Source: Roseburia sp. 1XD42-34 (GTDB lineage: Bacteria > Bacillota > Bacilli > Bacillales > Amphibacillaceae). Taken from it: DNA of 46,635 bases. Below are positions 1 through 8,487 of this stretch, piece after piece. The position numbers and the translations under genes were made by a program. Numbering within the stretch: position 1 is the first letter of the stretch; each line of letters opens with the position of its first letter. The notes under the pieces were generated by a model that saw nothing but the letters and a program-made list of their open reading frames with translations, made no database searches and was not told the DNA's origin. The stretch is taken from assembly GCF_009917385.1 (NCBI RefSeq), contig NZ_QWLJ01000039.1, forward strand, positions 1 to 46,635, in the 5' to 3' direction.

Positions 1-111
1 CACTTTGTTGAACAAACTTATTTTTATAATAGGAACCATTTTATGTTCTGTTTAGTCTACTTCACCTTAATTTTTTTGTCTAGTCAAGTGTAACCTATCC
101 AAAGTAAATAT

Positions 112-411
112 ATGTTAGATGAAAGAATCGAGGCAGTATTACGTGTAATTGAGGGTAGTACGATTGCTAAATCATACTCTGTTGACCGTACTACGATTAA
201 CTTATGGGTGCGTAAATATAAAGCAGATGATGTAGATGGTTTAAAGGCAGCGAGGACATGGAAGAAGTACTCCAGCCAACTCAAAAGGGAAGCTGTTGAA
301 TTCTATCTAAATGGAGAAGGCAGTCTGAGAATGACTTGTGAGAAGTTTAATATTTCATCTAATTCAGTTTTACGTCAATGGATAAACCGGTATACTAGTG
401 GAAAGAGATAA
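112..411 (+). pseudogene. IS3-family OrfA (helix-turn-helix) fragment
   Basis: About 99 residues of the DNA-binding OrfA, with two helix-turn-helix-like stretches (IAKSYSVDRTTINLWVRKY near residues 18-36 and RMTCEKFNISSNSVLRQWIN near 72-91). No clear ribosome binding site precedes the ATG. The frame is lost around 402-405; removing one base there lets it continue as EIKSTSKGRE, the usual OrfA linker. Straight after that linker the sequence jumps into mid-OrfB, so the rest of OrfA and the start of OrfB have been deleted. Clearly an inactive transposase remnant. Confidence 0.75.
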
Positions 412-433
412 AATCTACTAGTAAAGGAAGAGA

Positions 434-1125
434 AACCATGACAACGGTAACTTCGGCTATCGTCGGATAACCATAGCGATCAATCGCAAATATAAGAAGC
501 TATATGACGAGAAAAAATTCGACGCTTAATGATTCAAATGAGCTTAAGATCGCATATTTTTCGCTCTAATGGCTATTCCACGAAGACAAGCTATATCCAT
601 ATGGAAGAAAAAATTTTGAATCGTGAATTTACTGCGGAGAAGCCGAATGAGAAGTGGATAACGGATATCACGCAAATGGTGTATGGCTTTGGTAACAAGG
701 CTTATTTCAGTGCCATTAAGGGGCTTTATGATAGTTCGATTGTCGCCTATCAGGTTGGGCGCTATAACGACAATCCTTTGGTTATGAACACGCTAAAAGA
801 AGCGATAGAGGCAAATCCTGACGCAACCCCTTTAATTCACAGCGATCGTGGTTCACAATACACATCAAAGGAATATCTTTATCTTACGACGGAAGCTGGG
901 ATGAAATGCAGTATGTCACGTGTAGGCAATTGTATTGATAACGAACCGATTGAAAGCTTCTTTGGTCATTTTAAATGTGAAAGCTATGACTTAAAGAATT
1001 ACAAGAACTTTGAGGAGCTAGAAAAAGATATTGATAAGTACATTACATTTTATAATGAGGAACGATAATAAAAGAGATTAAACAGCCTAGCACCATTAGA
1101 ATACCGGCACCAGGCTGTGGCATAA
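434..1125 (+). pseudogene. IS3-family OrfB (DDE integrase core) remnant
   Basis: Integrase-core transposase remnant. The first recognisable part is NGNFGYRRITIAINRKYKKL at about 455-510. A one-base frameshift in the A-run near 510-516 then moves it into the frame that continues RRLMIQMSLRS. All three acidic residues of the catalytic core remain visible, in WITDIT, HSDRGSQYTS and DNEPIESFFG. Tandem TAA TAA at 1066-1071 interrupts the end; past them the same frame gives KRLNSLAPLEYRHQAVA, the normal C-terminus, ending near 1125. The N-terminal part is missing. No function is expected, even though the central 540 bases remain open. Confidence 0.8.
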
Positions 1126-1243
1126 TTTTTTATTTTTTCACTGTCTACTTGACAGGGCGCAGGTCAAAGTATATGAGTTTACTTTGATCTTATATATATT
1201 TTTCCCTTACTCTGAGGTCAAATAAAGTTTGAACTCGCTCTTT

Positions 1244-1723
1244 TTATGCACATTCTTTTAAAATACATATTCCATACTCCTCAAGCTCTCTATGGATCAC
1301 ACGGCTATCCGCTATTCCCTGACAATAGCTATACTCGAGAAAAACTGCATACATACTATTCCATGCTGCTTCTAGCTCGGTAAGCAAGCGCTTTTGTTCC
1401 GGTGTGTTTAATTCAGCTTGCAACTGCTTAAAAACCTTTTCGACATGGTCTTCTTCTGATTTTAAGTTTGATTTTTTTAAAGCTTTATTATAAGCAACTT
1501 GATGTATTCGCTCGATAAAAATAATGTTGTTAAATGCTTTCCGTAAAATATTGGTTTCAGGCTTATCCGTTTCAGCTTCGTTCATAAACGCATATTCTTC
1601 TTTTTCATCGTAAAGAATTTCTTCTGCTTGATTTATATAAAAATTTTCATAGAACCCCTTCCCTTCGTTTACTATCGGCGCCTCAAAAGAAACTGAACAC
1701 CTCGATAAACAACTTAATCCCAT
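1244..1723 (-). CDS. Small helical protein of unknown function
   Basis: Not recognised. The frame is open from an upstream ATG at 1756, but an excellent ribosome binding site (GGAGGGAAGTAAAATG) sits before the ATG at 1723, giving a 159-residue product starting MGLSCLSRC. The second half is rich in Lys, Glu and Leu and looks alpha-helical (residues about 70-150, including LLTELEAAWNSMYAVFLEYS). There is no signal peptide or membrane segment; the early SCLSRC is Cys-rich but not a lipobox. The general look resembles short hypothetical proteins carried on phages and integrative elements, which would fit its place beside an IS remnant; that is inference. Confidence 0.6.
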   Translation of the reverse strand: MGLSCLSRCSVSFEAPIVNEGKGFYENFYINQAEEILYDEKEEYAFMNEAETDKPETNILRKAFNNIIFIERIHQVAYNKALKKSNLKSEEDHVEKVFKQLQAELNTPEQKRLLTELEAAWNSMYAVFLEYSYCQGIADSRVIHRELEEYGICILKECA

Positions 1724-1991
1724 TTTACTTCCCTCCATAATGATTATTGTTTCCATTTAAGTTTGCCCCTACTAATTACCATTTAGATATGTTCATTCTC
1801 CTTTTTAGTTCTATCTCTACCAGTCATCCTAATAATGGTTTAGAACAATAAAACTTTCCATTTCACCTCACTATTTTTAAATTTTCTTAAAATTTATTAT
1901 ACATAAATACTAACATATGTTCGGTTTTTTTGCACGTTTGAACTTGTGAAATAATAGTTGTTTAATAATTGTGGGTAAAATAAAGAACAAA

Positions 1992-2184
1992 GGCGCAGAG
2001 CGCCCGTTTAGCAACGTAGCGAATGGAACGAAGCAACTGAGATAAAGGAAGCACGGTAAGATAACGAACCGATGATGACTTATCGTAGGGCGATTCGTGA
2101 AGTCGCCTAGTTGCTGGACGCTTGCGCCGGACGTGGCTATTCGGTTATTTCGTTATTGCTAAAAAGTATATAAAGCGAATAGCC
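1992..2184. repeat. GC-rich structured intergenic repeat element
   Basis: An island of much higher GC than its flanks with nested complementary segments: GGCGCA (1992-1997) with TGCGCC (2123-2128), AGCAAC (2010-2015) with GTTGCT (2110-2115), GGCGA (2089-2093) with TCGCC (2103-2107), and a second stem GGCTATTC (2135-2142) with GAATAGCC (2177-2184). No open frame of note. It resembles the roughly 150-bp dispersed intergenic repeats I remember from Bacillaceae genomes, but only one copy is in this window, so repeat status is inference. It could be a mobile RNA-like element or a structured RNA. Confidence 0.5.
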
Positions 2185-2298
2185 CTCCAACAGAATGACC
2201 GAACACAATTTGCCATTTTTATAAGAATATTTTGTTTACATTCCATCTATATGATGGAATGAACGTATGATACTAAAAGATAAAGAAAATATGTATAT

Positions 2299-2481
2299 TT
2301 ATGGATAATAACGTATTTTCATTGCTACAGAAAATACTAATGAAAAATCTAATATCTTCGCATTATATAATGATTTATCAAGCAACTATACATCTCTAAC
2401 TCTACTCAACTTAATATGCAACAAAGAATATAAATCTGAATAACCGCTTGTAATACCTAGTTCCTTAAAAAATTCAATAAG
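2299..2481 (-). pseudogene. Possible degraded coding fragment, unrecognised
   Basis: On the minus strand one frame reads LIEFFKELGITSGYSDLYSL and onward for about 60 codons with a single internal stop, ending at TAA 2299-2301. A GGAGG lies just upstream at about 2493-2498. The residue pattern looks protein-like but matches no family I can name, and no start codon remains. May be chance. Confidence 0.25.
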
Positions 2482-2854
2482 CTATACTTTATACCTCCTT
2501 TTCTACAATTTTCAAACATCCTCGTATATCCTCAAACAAGCTATTGAAAAATATTCAATAAAACAACGTAAATTGTACAATTTGTATAAAAATGTATAGA
2601 ATAAACACAATAACTTTCAAATAAATTACAGTAACATGAGATTAAAACCCTTTCACTTTCAACATTTAAAAAGTAAAAGCATTCGAATGAAAGACGAAAC
2701 AGACCACACCCCAATAAGAATACGGTCCGAATCTCTCTAGTAGCCCTACACCTTTACTATCTTTTTATTAAAAAACTCTTCTTCTAAACTAGGTTATTAC
2801 GTTATCAACAATCTGCTGTAAAAACGTATACCTCGTTCTGTTGCTAAGAATACT

Positions 2855-3175
2855 TTAATGTTGTATATCCATAACTAACCGAGTCGAATACTCTTGTATT
2901 TCATAATTAATGCTTACCTTTTTTAAATGAAAGTCTGCAACCAAGGTTTCATCATCTTGTTTCAAGTACTCAATAAATGATAATACAGGGCTATTGTTAA
3001 CTTCAATTGTGCCGCCTTCTTGTCTTAACTCCCCACAAATATTGCCATAAGGGATTTGTATTTTTAATACGTTTGTTTCTTCAACTATTTTGTAGTCATC
3101 AATCCCTATGTTCAAATCAAATACAATTCTTGTATAGTTGGAATAGACGCCGAATCTAATATCATTTATATATAT
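2855..3175 (-). pseudogene. AMIN-like tail, in frame behind the NamZ-like gene
   Basis: Directly after the TAG stop of the NamZ-like gene (3176-3178) the same frame stays open for 107 codons to 2855. It starts IYINDIRFGVYSNYTRIVFD and ends in STRLVMDIQH, a pattern of paired beta strands like the AMIN domain that binds cell wall in amidases. A TTG at 3113-3115 could start an 86-residue protein, but no ribosome binding site precedes it, and starting there would drop the domain's first strand. The simplest reading is that one longer gene was split by a stop codon, leaving this as an untranslated or read-through tail. A separate small gene is less likely. Confidence 0.6.
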
Positions 3176-4591
3176 CTAGGAAACTATTGCTTTTCTGTTG
3201 GCTTTGTATTTGCCATAGGTTGCGGTTATTTGAGCATTTCCTTTTTTCACAGCATGAAATGTACTATTTTCCACATAACCAATATCGTTAGAAACAGTCC
3301 AATCAATTAAATGAGGATCAATTTCTAATCCTTTCCCATGTTTATCATATCCTTTTACAGCTAATGCAATAGTTTGACCTGGGGAAACTGCCAAATCTAA
3401 TGGTGAAATTCCCAATATTCCTTTTGGTCTGTATGGTTTAGTTTCAGCTGGAAAGGGCGGATACATTAAATACTTATTTCGAACGTTCTTTATCCACTCA
3501 TCCAATCCTTCTTTCCATGAGGCAATAATTCTGTCAATCGGCATGTTCTTCTTGATCATCTCAGGGACGTCTGTATTCCCTATTAAATTGGTGTAACTTC
3601 CTGTCATCTCAAACTTATCAGGACTCTGGTCTCTCATCGAATCAACTAAATTTAATCCTAAAGCAACAAGATCAACTTTTTCGGGATCATTCAGATGGAC
3701 TTGTACACCAGTTACCAGCTCACCTTCATATTTTCCAAACATGGGTGTAAAATAAGCCGGCCTAAATTTCACGCCAAGAATACCGCGATTTCCCATTTCT
3801 TCTACTAAAGCTTCACTATCAATCCATGGAGCACCAACCAATTCAAACGGTCTAGTGGTACCAAGTCCTGTAGATAATGACGTGTCATCCAATAATTCTG
3901 TTCCCGTATATAAATAAGCTGTCTTTTCAGTCGGTATATTTGGAGATGTCATCACCCATGGAAGTCCAGTATCCGAAAAATACATATTTCTCTTCCAACC
4001 CTTTAATTTAGCTATTTTCAGGTCTACTCCCATACTATATTCATGGTTCCACATTACAGCCAATTCACCAATTGTCATGCCATGTCTGACAGGAAGCAAA
4101 AATCTGCCCATAAAACTAACCGCATCTTTCGAACGTACCGGACCCTCGACCTTTGTACCGCCAATAGGATTTGGTCTATCTAGAACGATCAGCTGCTTAT
4201 CATGTTCAGCTCCTGCCTCCATGGCAAAACCAAGCGTGTAAATATAGGTATAAACATTGGATCCTATATCCTGAATATCAAATAATAAAACATCTACATC
4301 CTCGAGCATTTCTTCCGTAGGTTTCCAAGTAGGTCCATATAAGCTATATACAGGCAAACCCGTTTTTTCATCCAAATACGATTCCACATATTCTCCTGCT
4401 TTACGATCCCCGCGTATGCCATGTTCCGGACCATACAATGCTGTTAACTTCACTTCAGGATGGTTATACAATAGATCAATGCTGCTCTCCAAATCACTTG
4501 AAATACCTGTATGATTCGTAATCAATCCAACTCGTTTATCCTGAACCCACTTTAAAGGATCATCTAAGAGAACCTCTATACCTGGCATCAC
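3176..4591 (-). CDS. NamZ-like exo-beta-N-acetylmuramidase (DUF1343), C-terminally interrupted
   Basis: DUF1343 family; the characterised member, B. subtilis NamZ, removes non-reducing-end MurNAc from murein fragments. Family motifs are all present: GLITNHTGI (~23), YGPEHGIRG (~53), DIQDIGSNVYTYIY (~105), DRPNPIGG (~138), HGMTIGELAV (~170), TSPNIPTEKTA (~216). The catalytic part ends near residue 390; an Ig-like (Big_2-type) domain follows at about 400-471, ending TATYGKYKANRKAIVS. No signal peptide is visible; the start is ATG, or GTG one codon earlier, behind AAGGGGGAA, so a secreted role is not supported. TAG at 3176-3178 cuts off an AMIN-like tail. It is the last gene of a PTS operon, which suggests use of cell-wall or chitin-type disaccharides. 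Confidence 0.85.
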   Translation of the reverse strand: MMPGIEVLLDDPLKWVQDKRVGLITNHTGISSDLESSIDLLYNHPEVKLTALYGPEHGIRGDRKAGEYVESYLDEKTGLPVYSLYGPTWKPTEEMLEDVDVLLFDIQDIGSNVYTYIYTLGFAMEAGAEHDKQLIVLDRPNPIGGTKVEGPVRSKDAVSFMGRFLLPVRHGMTIGELAVMWNHEYSMGVDLKIAKLKGWKRNMYFSDTGLPWVMTSPNIPTEKTAYLYTGTELLDDTSLSTGLGTTRPFELVGAPWIDSEALVEEMGNRGILGVKFRPAYFTPMFGKYEGELVTGVQVHLNDPEKVDLVALGLNLVDSMRDQSPDKFEMTGSYTNLIGNTDVPEMIKKNMPIDRIIASWKEGLDEWIKNVRNKYLMYPPFPAETKPYRPKGILGISPLDLAVSPGQTIALAVKGYDKHGKGLEIDPHLIDWTVSNDIGYVENSTFHAVKKGNAQITATYGKYKANRKAIVS

Positions 4592-4731
4592 TTTTTTATT
4601 CCCCCTTATCTTCCATATTTTCCATTAGATATAGTAACTAATGGTGTAAATGCAGAACAAAAAATACCATCATTATTAAGACTTTTTAATGTTCTTACAT
4701 AAACATCTTTACACTATTTTTCTAGCTTCAA

Positions 4732-5085
4732 CTACCGATTCATCATCCAGGCCATTAAATAGTCTACTTTTTTACTTATCTCACTCTGTTTACAATATAT
4801 TTCTATCATCTCTTCTACTAGGCTTTTTTCTGATATAACGGACATCAGATGATCCTGTGCATGAATGAGTAAGACAGGTAAATTTTCTAATCCCCTTTGA
4901 GTGTCTTCTTGAATAAGTTTAGTCTGTAATTTGTGCGCCTCTAATAACTCATCAGAAACATGTTTCATTGTAGCTTCAATTTGACCAAATTCTGTCTCCC
5001 GAGCAAGGTTTAACGCCTCATATAAATGTTTTTTTGCATTACTTGCACGTAAAATGATATTCATGGATACATGTTCAATGTCCAT
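4732..5085 (-). CDS. PTS lactose/cellobiose-family enzyme IIA
   Basis: Cytoplasmic phosphocarrier that passes phosphate from HPr to the IIB protein for uptake of a beta-disaccharide. It has 117 residues, normal for the Lac/Cel IIA family, with three predicted helices. The family signature is IHAQDHLM: His75 is the expected phosphorylation site and Asp78 the expected metal ligand of the trimer. The ribosome binding site is GGAGGAAT, a few bases before ATG. It is separated from the IIC gene by the chbG remnant and a stem-loop repeat, so decay has opened a gap of almost 500 bases in the operon. Specificity (cellobiose, chitobiose, lichenan oligomers) cannot be read from IIA. Confidence 0.9.
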   Translation of the reverse strand: MDIEHVSMNIILRASNAKKHLYEALNLARETEFGQIEATMKHVSDELLEAHKLQTKLIQEDTQRGLENLPVLLIHAQDHLMSVISEKSLVEEMIEIYCKQSEISKKVDYLMAWMMNR

Positions 5086-5199
5086 CTGCTATTCCTCCAT
5101 AATGAATTAATTCTCTAGCCTAATCTTTTTATTAGCTAATACATTATTTCCTTCATTCTTCTACTGATATAGTTACTAGTTTTATATAAACAAGAATCG

Positions 5200-5279
5200 A
5201 TAAAGTGAATCTTCAGCCAGTGGGGGTTTTTATTTATCACCCGCTGAGTATTAATTGTCCCATAGTATGACCGAAAGTC
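5200..5279 (+). repeat. Stem-loop repeat, copy A
   Basis: Diverged copy of a repeat seen also at 18501, 21542 and 23197: ATAAAGTGAATCTTCA, then a stem CAGTGGG (5218-5224) / CCCGCTG (5240-5246), then a tail ending TATGACCGAAAG. Resemblance of the upstream gene to ChbG stops where this repeat begins. Confidence 0.65.
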
Positions 5280-5562
5280 CGCTGCAGATTTCATGCATGT
5301 GTCTCCTTTCAAAGAATATCCAGAACAATCCGTTAAACTGCTTTGAGATGAAAAAACAGGTCGGCCTGCATCAAATAATAGATGCAAGCCTATTCCCAAA
5401 TTAGGGTATTTTTACTTCTTCTAAATTATTCCGTAGATTAACCATTGCAGGCGTACTTGATACTACACCATATGGATGAACATAAATGTAATTCCATGTG
5501 TTATCCAGGTGTAAACCAAAATCATCTGCATGGGTTATGACTTGTCTTGTATTATCAGCCAT
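5280..5562 (-). pseudogene. chbG: chbG/ydjC carbohydrate deacetylase remnant (frameshifted and truncated)
   Basis: ATG at 5560-5562, 11 bases behind the IIC stop, opens a 53-codon frame containing VITHADDFGL, the metal-binding start of the YdjC/ChbG deacetylase family, and then VVSSTPAMVNLRNNLEE, also typical. The frame ends at TAA 5401-5403. Dropping one base near 5402 continues into LGIGLHLLFDAGRPVF, matching the family's second block (GlHLtLt-GrPv). Likeness ends near 5280, at stem-loop repeat copy A, so roughly two thirds of a normal 230-300 residue protein is lost. ChbG removes acetyl groups from chitobiose-type sugars; its presence argues that this operon once handled N-acetylated disaccharides rather than plain beta-glucosides. 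Confidence 0.75.
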
Positions 5563-5573
5563 AAAAGTACCTT

Positions 5574-6854
5574 TTAATCTTCCTTCGTAGCGGCTACTGA
5601 CTCATTTGCCTGTTCTTCTTCCAAGAGTTTTTTATCGTACAAACGAAAAAATGGATAATAAATAAACATGGCTACGATTATATTTATTGTCATTAATACA
5701 CCACCGCGCCAATCACCTGTGGTTAATATTCCCGAAAATGGTGGCGGAGTAGTCCATGGTACAATAACATACGGTTTTCCTACTAAACCTAGTGACATAG
5801 AAAAATAAGTGATCAGCCCTACTGCTAATGGAGCGAGTATAAAAGGGATAAATAATAATGGGTTCATTACAATGGGTGCCCCAAATACAATTGGTTCACT
5901 TATATTAAAAAAGCTGGCCCAAATAGATCCTCGCCCCAAACCCTTCAAATGCCTCGAACGCGCCCTCCAAACAAATAATATGGTTAATGCAAGTGCCATC
6001 CCCGAACCACCAACTGTTACCCAAATTGCCATAAACGGCTGACCGATAATATATGGTAGTTTTTCACCCGCTTGCTGTGCGGCTACGTTTTGTTCCGTCA
6101 AGCTATACCAGATTGGAGCCATTACGCTCGCTACAACTGAAATCCCGTGAATTCCAAAAGACCACAATAAATGGATGAGAATAATGGCAATAATTGCACC
6201 CCACAAGCTTGCTCCCATAGCCTCTAAAGGTTGCCTTAATATTGCTGCAACAACCCCATGCAGGGACAAGTCAAAAGCGTTACGCAGTAATAAGTCTACT
6301 CCCCAGACAATGAAAATAATGACTGCTCCAGGAATAAGCGCTGTAAATGCACGCCATACAGATGGAGGAACTCCCTCAGGCATACGGATAATCAAATTTC
6401 TATTTTCAAAAAAACGAAATACTTCTACTGTAAAAATTGCCAATACAATCGCAATAAATAAACCTTCACTTCCCATTAAATTCAAAGGAATATTTCCATC
6501 TTCTGTAAGTGGAGTAGCTACAAAAAAAGTAGCTACACTAAGTACCCCAGCCGATAGCTCATCCATACCATAGCTCTTCGCCAGACTATACGCGATTGAA
6601 AAAACTGCAACTAACCCCAACAATCCAAAGGTGGCATTGACAGGAATACTCCATGTAGCTGTATAAGGTTTCATAAATTCGGCCCAAGATTCTACAGGCG
6701 GAGATGAAATAATCAGAAAGATACTTCCAATAATTAATAATGGCATGGTTGCAATAATCCCATCTCGAACCGCCTTCAAATGTCGTTGTTCAGCCATTTT
6801 TCCAGCAACTGGCATAAAGTAACGTTCCATGAACACATTAAAACGATTCACCAT
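5574..6854 (-). CDS. PTS lactose/cellobiose-family enzyme IIC permease
   Basis: Membrane channel of the sugar PTS, moving the disaccharide as it is phosphorylated by IIB. It has 426 residues and about ten hydrophobic segments. Typical Lac/Cel IIC features are MPLLIIGSIFLIISSPP near the N-terminus, SFGIHGISVV (~232) and FNISEPIVFGAPIVMNPLLF (~318-337), the last holding the conserved sugar-binding Glu. The ATG sits behind GAGGAGGG. It lies 15 bases after the IIB stop. The frame appears intact. The expected substrate is a beta-linked disaccharide; neighbours (chbG remnant, NamZ) suggest chitobiose or a related amino-sugar disaccharide. Confidence 0.92.
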   Translation of the reverse strand: MVNRFNVFMERYFMPVAGKMAEQRHLKAVRDGIIATMPLLIIGSIFLIISSPPVESWAEFMKPYTATWSIPVNATFGLLGLVAVFSIAYSLAKSYGMDELSAGVLSVATFFVATPLTEDGNIPLNLMGSEGLFIAIVLAIFTVEVFRFFENRNLIIRMPEGVPPSVWRAFTALIPGAVIIFIVWGVDLLLRNAFDLSLHGVVAAILRQPLEAMGASLWGAIIAIILIHLLWSFGIHGISVVASVMAPIWYSLTEQNVAAQQAGEKLPYIIGQPFMAIWVTVGGSGMALALTILFVWRARSRHLKGLGRGSIWASFFNISEPIVFGAPIVMNPLLFIPFILAPLAVGLITYFSMSLGLVGKPYVIVPWTTPPPFSGILTTGDWRGGVLMTINIIVAMFIYYPFFRLYDKKLLEEEQANESVAATKED

Positions 6855-6869
6855 ACACCCTCCTCACCG

Positions 6870-7172
6870 TCATTTTTTTAAATGAAGTGCTTGCTCCAGC
6901 ACTTCTTCACCATCCGTTGATCCATATGCGCGCATATCAATAATGGCAATTGGAACCTTTTCTTCCGCCGCTTTTTTAAACAGTTCTTGCTTCTTATAGC
7001 GAATTTGCGGACCTAAAAGTATAACATCAGAACTTTTTAGCTGTTTATCGATATCATCTGCCGAATGAGCTTCAATTTTCACATCAATCCCTCTACGATC
7101 AGCTGCCTTCTTCATTCTTTCCACTAAAAGGCTTGTACTCATTCCCAATGCGCAGAGTAGTGTTATTTTCAT
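6870..7172 (-). CDS. PTS lactose/cellobiose-family enzyme IIB
   Basis: Cytoplasmic phosphotransfer protein, 100 residues, the usual size. The N-terminal loop LLCALGMSTSLLVERM carries Cys7, the expected phosphocysteine. VILLGPQIRYKK (~51-62) and the C-terminal AYGSTDGEEVLEQAL fit the cellobiose IIB fold. It has an AGGGGG ribosome binding site and lies 14 bases after the glycosidase stop. It belongs to the same minus-strand operon as IIC and IIA. Confidence 0.92.
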   Translation of the reverse strand: MKITLLCALGMSTSLLVERMKKAADRRGIDVKIEAHSADDIDKQLKSSDVILLGPQIRYKKQELFKKAAEEKVPIAIIDMRAYGSTDGEEVLEQALHLKK

Positions 7173-7186
7173 GTATGTTTTCCCCC

Positions 7187-8487
7187 TTAAATATCAAATT
7201 GTGGTAAAAACCTCTTATTCACGATAAACATTTCTTCTAAGATAGCTTTTGCCCGTTCTGCAGATGGAACAAGTGGATGCAAAGTTAATGCTTGATGAGC
7301 AATATCTTTTTCTCCATCTACAGCTGCCTTCACCGTAAGTTCTTCGTATGCTTTAACATGTTGTAAAAGCCCCCTAATTTGTGGCGATACATCTCCAACT
7401 TGTAAAGGAGTAACTTGATGTCGTTCCACTACACAATTTACTTCTATACAGGCATCCTGAGGCAAGCAGCTAATCGTTCCATTATTACGAACATTCAATG
7501 TATGGATGTTTTTTTATTCAATTGAATAGACTTAATTAAATTGACATCCGCCTCTGAGTAACATGCACCTCCTCTTTGTTCTAGGGCTTTTGGCTTCTCT
7601 TTTAAATCTGGGTTTTGATAAATTTCAAATAAGTCCTGCTCTATTTTGTGGACTTGGTCTGCCCGGGTTTCATTTCGTTCAAACTGTTCCAACTGGTCTT
7701 GTAAAATTTGATCGGACTGATAATAATATTTATGATAACCACAAGGTATAGCGCCTAAAGGTTTCAAAAACTCCAAGTCCCAGCCAAATGCAGGAATATT
7801 CTTTGCCTCATAACTATCGGACCAACCATTAAAAACGTCTTCTATTTTAGACTCTCCCTTAATGTATAAATCAGTTATCCAAATCAAGTGATTTACACCT
7901 ATAAAATTGATACTTACATCGTTCATCGAGACATGATAGGTGGCAGCAAATTTTTTATAATAATTGATCGGATTATTACATAAGCCAATCACTTTTACAT
8001 TGCTATGCTTCAATACCGCCTCTGTTATAACACCAGCAGGATTCGTAAAATTTAACAACCAAGCATTTGGAGCCAGTTGTTCAATATCGTTGCAAATATC
8101 GAGAATGACTGGTATCGTTCGTAAAGCTTTCATAAAACCGCCAGCTCCCGTTGTCTCTTGACCTATAACTCCATGTTTAAGAGAAATGTATTCATCATGA
8201 CGTCGCATAGCAAGTTGTCCAACTCTTATTTGCGTAATAATAAAATCAGAATTTCTTATTGCTTCTTGTCTATCTAAAGTGGCAACAATTCTAATCGAAC
8301 ATTCAGCTTTTTGAACCATTCGTTTGGCTAACCCTTCTATAATAGATAGCTTCCATTGCCCTTCTTCTATATCTACTAACCAAACTTCTGCTACGCGCAA
8401 GCGTTCTTGATTGAGAATAATACCTTCAATTAACTCTGGTGTATAGGAAGATCCCCCTCCAATCACTGTTATTTTTATACCATCCAT
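7187..8487 (-). pseudogene. GH4 6-phospho-beta-glucosidase (ChbF/LicH type), frameshifted at an A7 run
   Basis: NAD- and metal-dependent glycosidase that splits the phosphorylated disaccharide delivered by the PTS. The first frame (8487 to 7495) shows GGGSSYTPEL (NAD site), LLNFTNPAGV, GLCNNP (metal-binding Cys) and GVNHL (metal-binding His). It ends early after LNKKTSIH. The second frame (7498 to 7187) starts NVRNNGTISCLP and carries the normal GH4 C-terminus (QIRGLLQHVKAYEEL ... LPQF). The break is a run of seven A on the coding strand (7509-7515 as T): eight A would give LNKKNIHTLNVRNNG and restore one 434-residue protein. Either a true mutation, a sequencing error, or slippage at the A run; the last would make some active enzyme. 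Confidence 0.85.

Larger units (their letters stand above)
82..1154 (+). mobile_element. Decayed IS3-family insertion sequence
   Basis: Remnants of an IS3-family (IS150-like) OrfA and OrfB lie in order, but the element is broken by frameshifts, stop codons and an internal deletion. Edges are uncertain: a short inverted pair, GTCAAGT at 83-89 and ACTTGAC at 1147-1153, lies where terminal inverted repeats would be expected. It cannot transpose by itself. It marks the left end of a gene-poor, decaying stretch. Confidence 0.7.
1757..2854. other. Gene-poor stretch of about 1.1 kb
   Basis: No intact gene. It holds the GC-rich structured repeat at 1992-2184, a perfect 8-bp hairpin at 2240-2260 (ATTCCATC / GATGGAAT, 5-base loop), and on the minus strand a possible gene remnant at 2299-2481. 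From 2500 to 2854 it is AT-rich with nothing recognised. Confidence 0.6.

Noticed and set aside
1160..1190. Terminator for the IS remnant
   Set aside because: TCAAAGTA/TACTTTGA forms an 8-bp AT-rich stem without a T-run; too weak to call.
5136..5399. 87-codon minus-strand open frame
   Set aside because: Its first third is the frame-shifted second part of chbG and the rest runs through stem-loop repeat copy A, so it is not a gene of its own.
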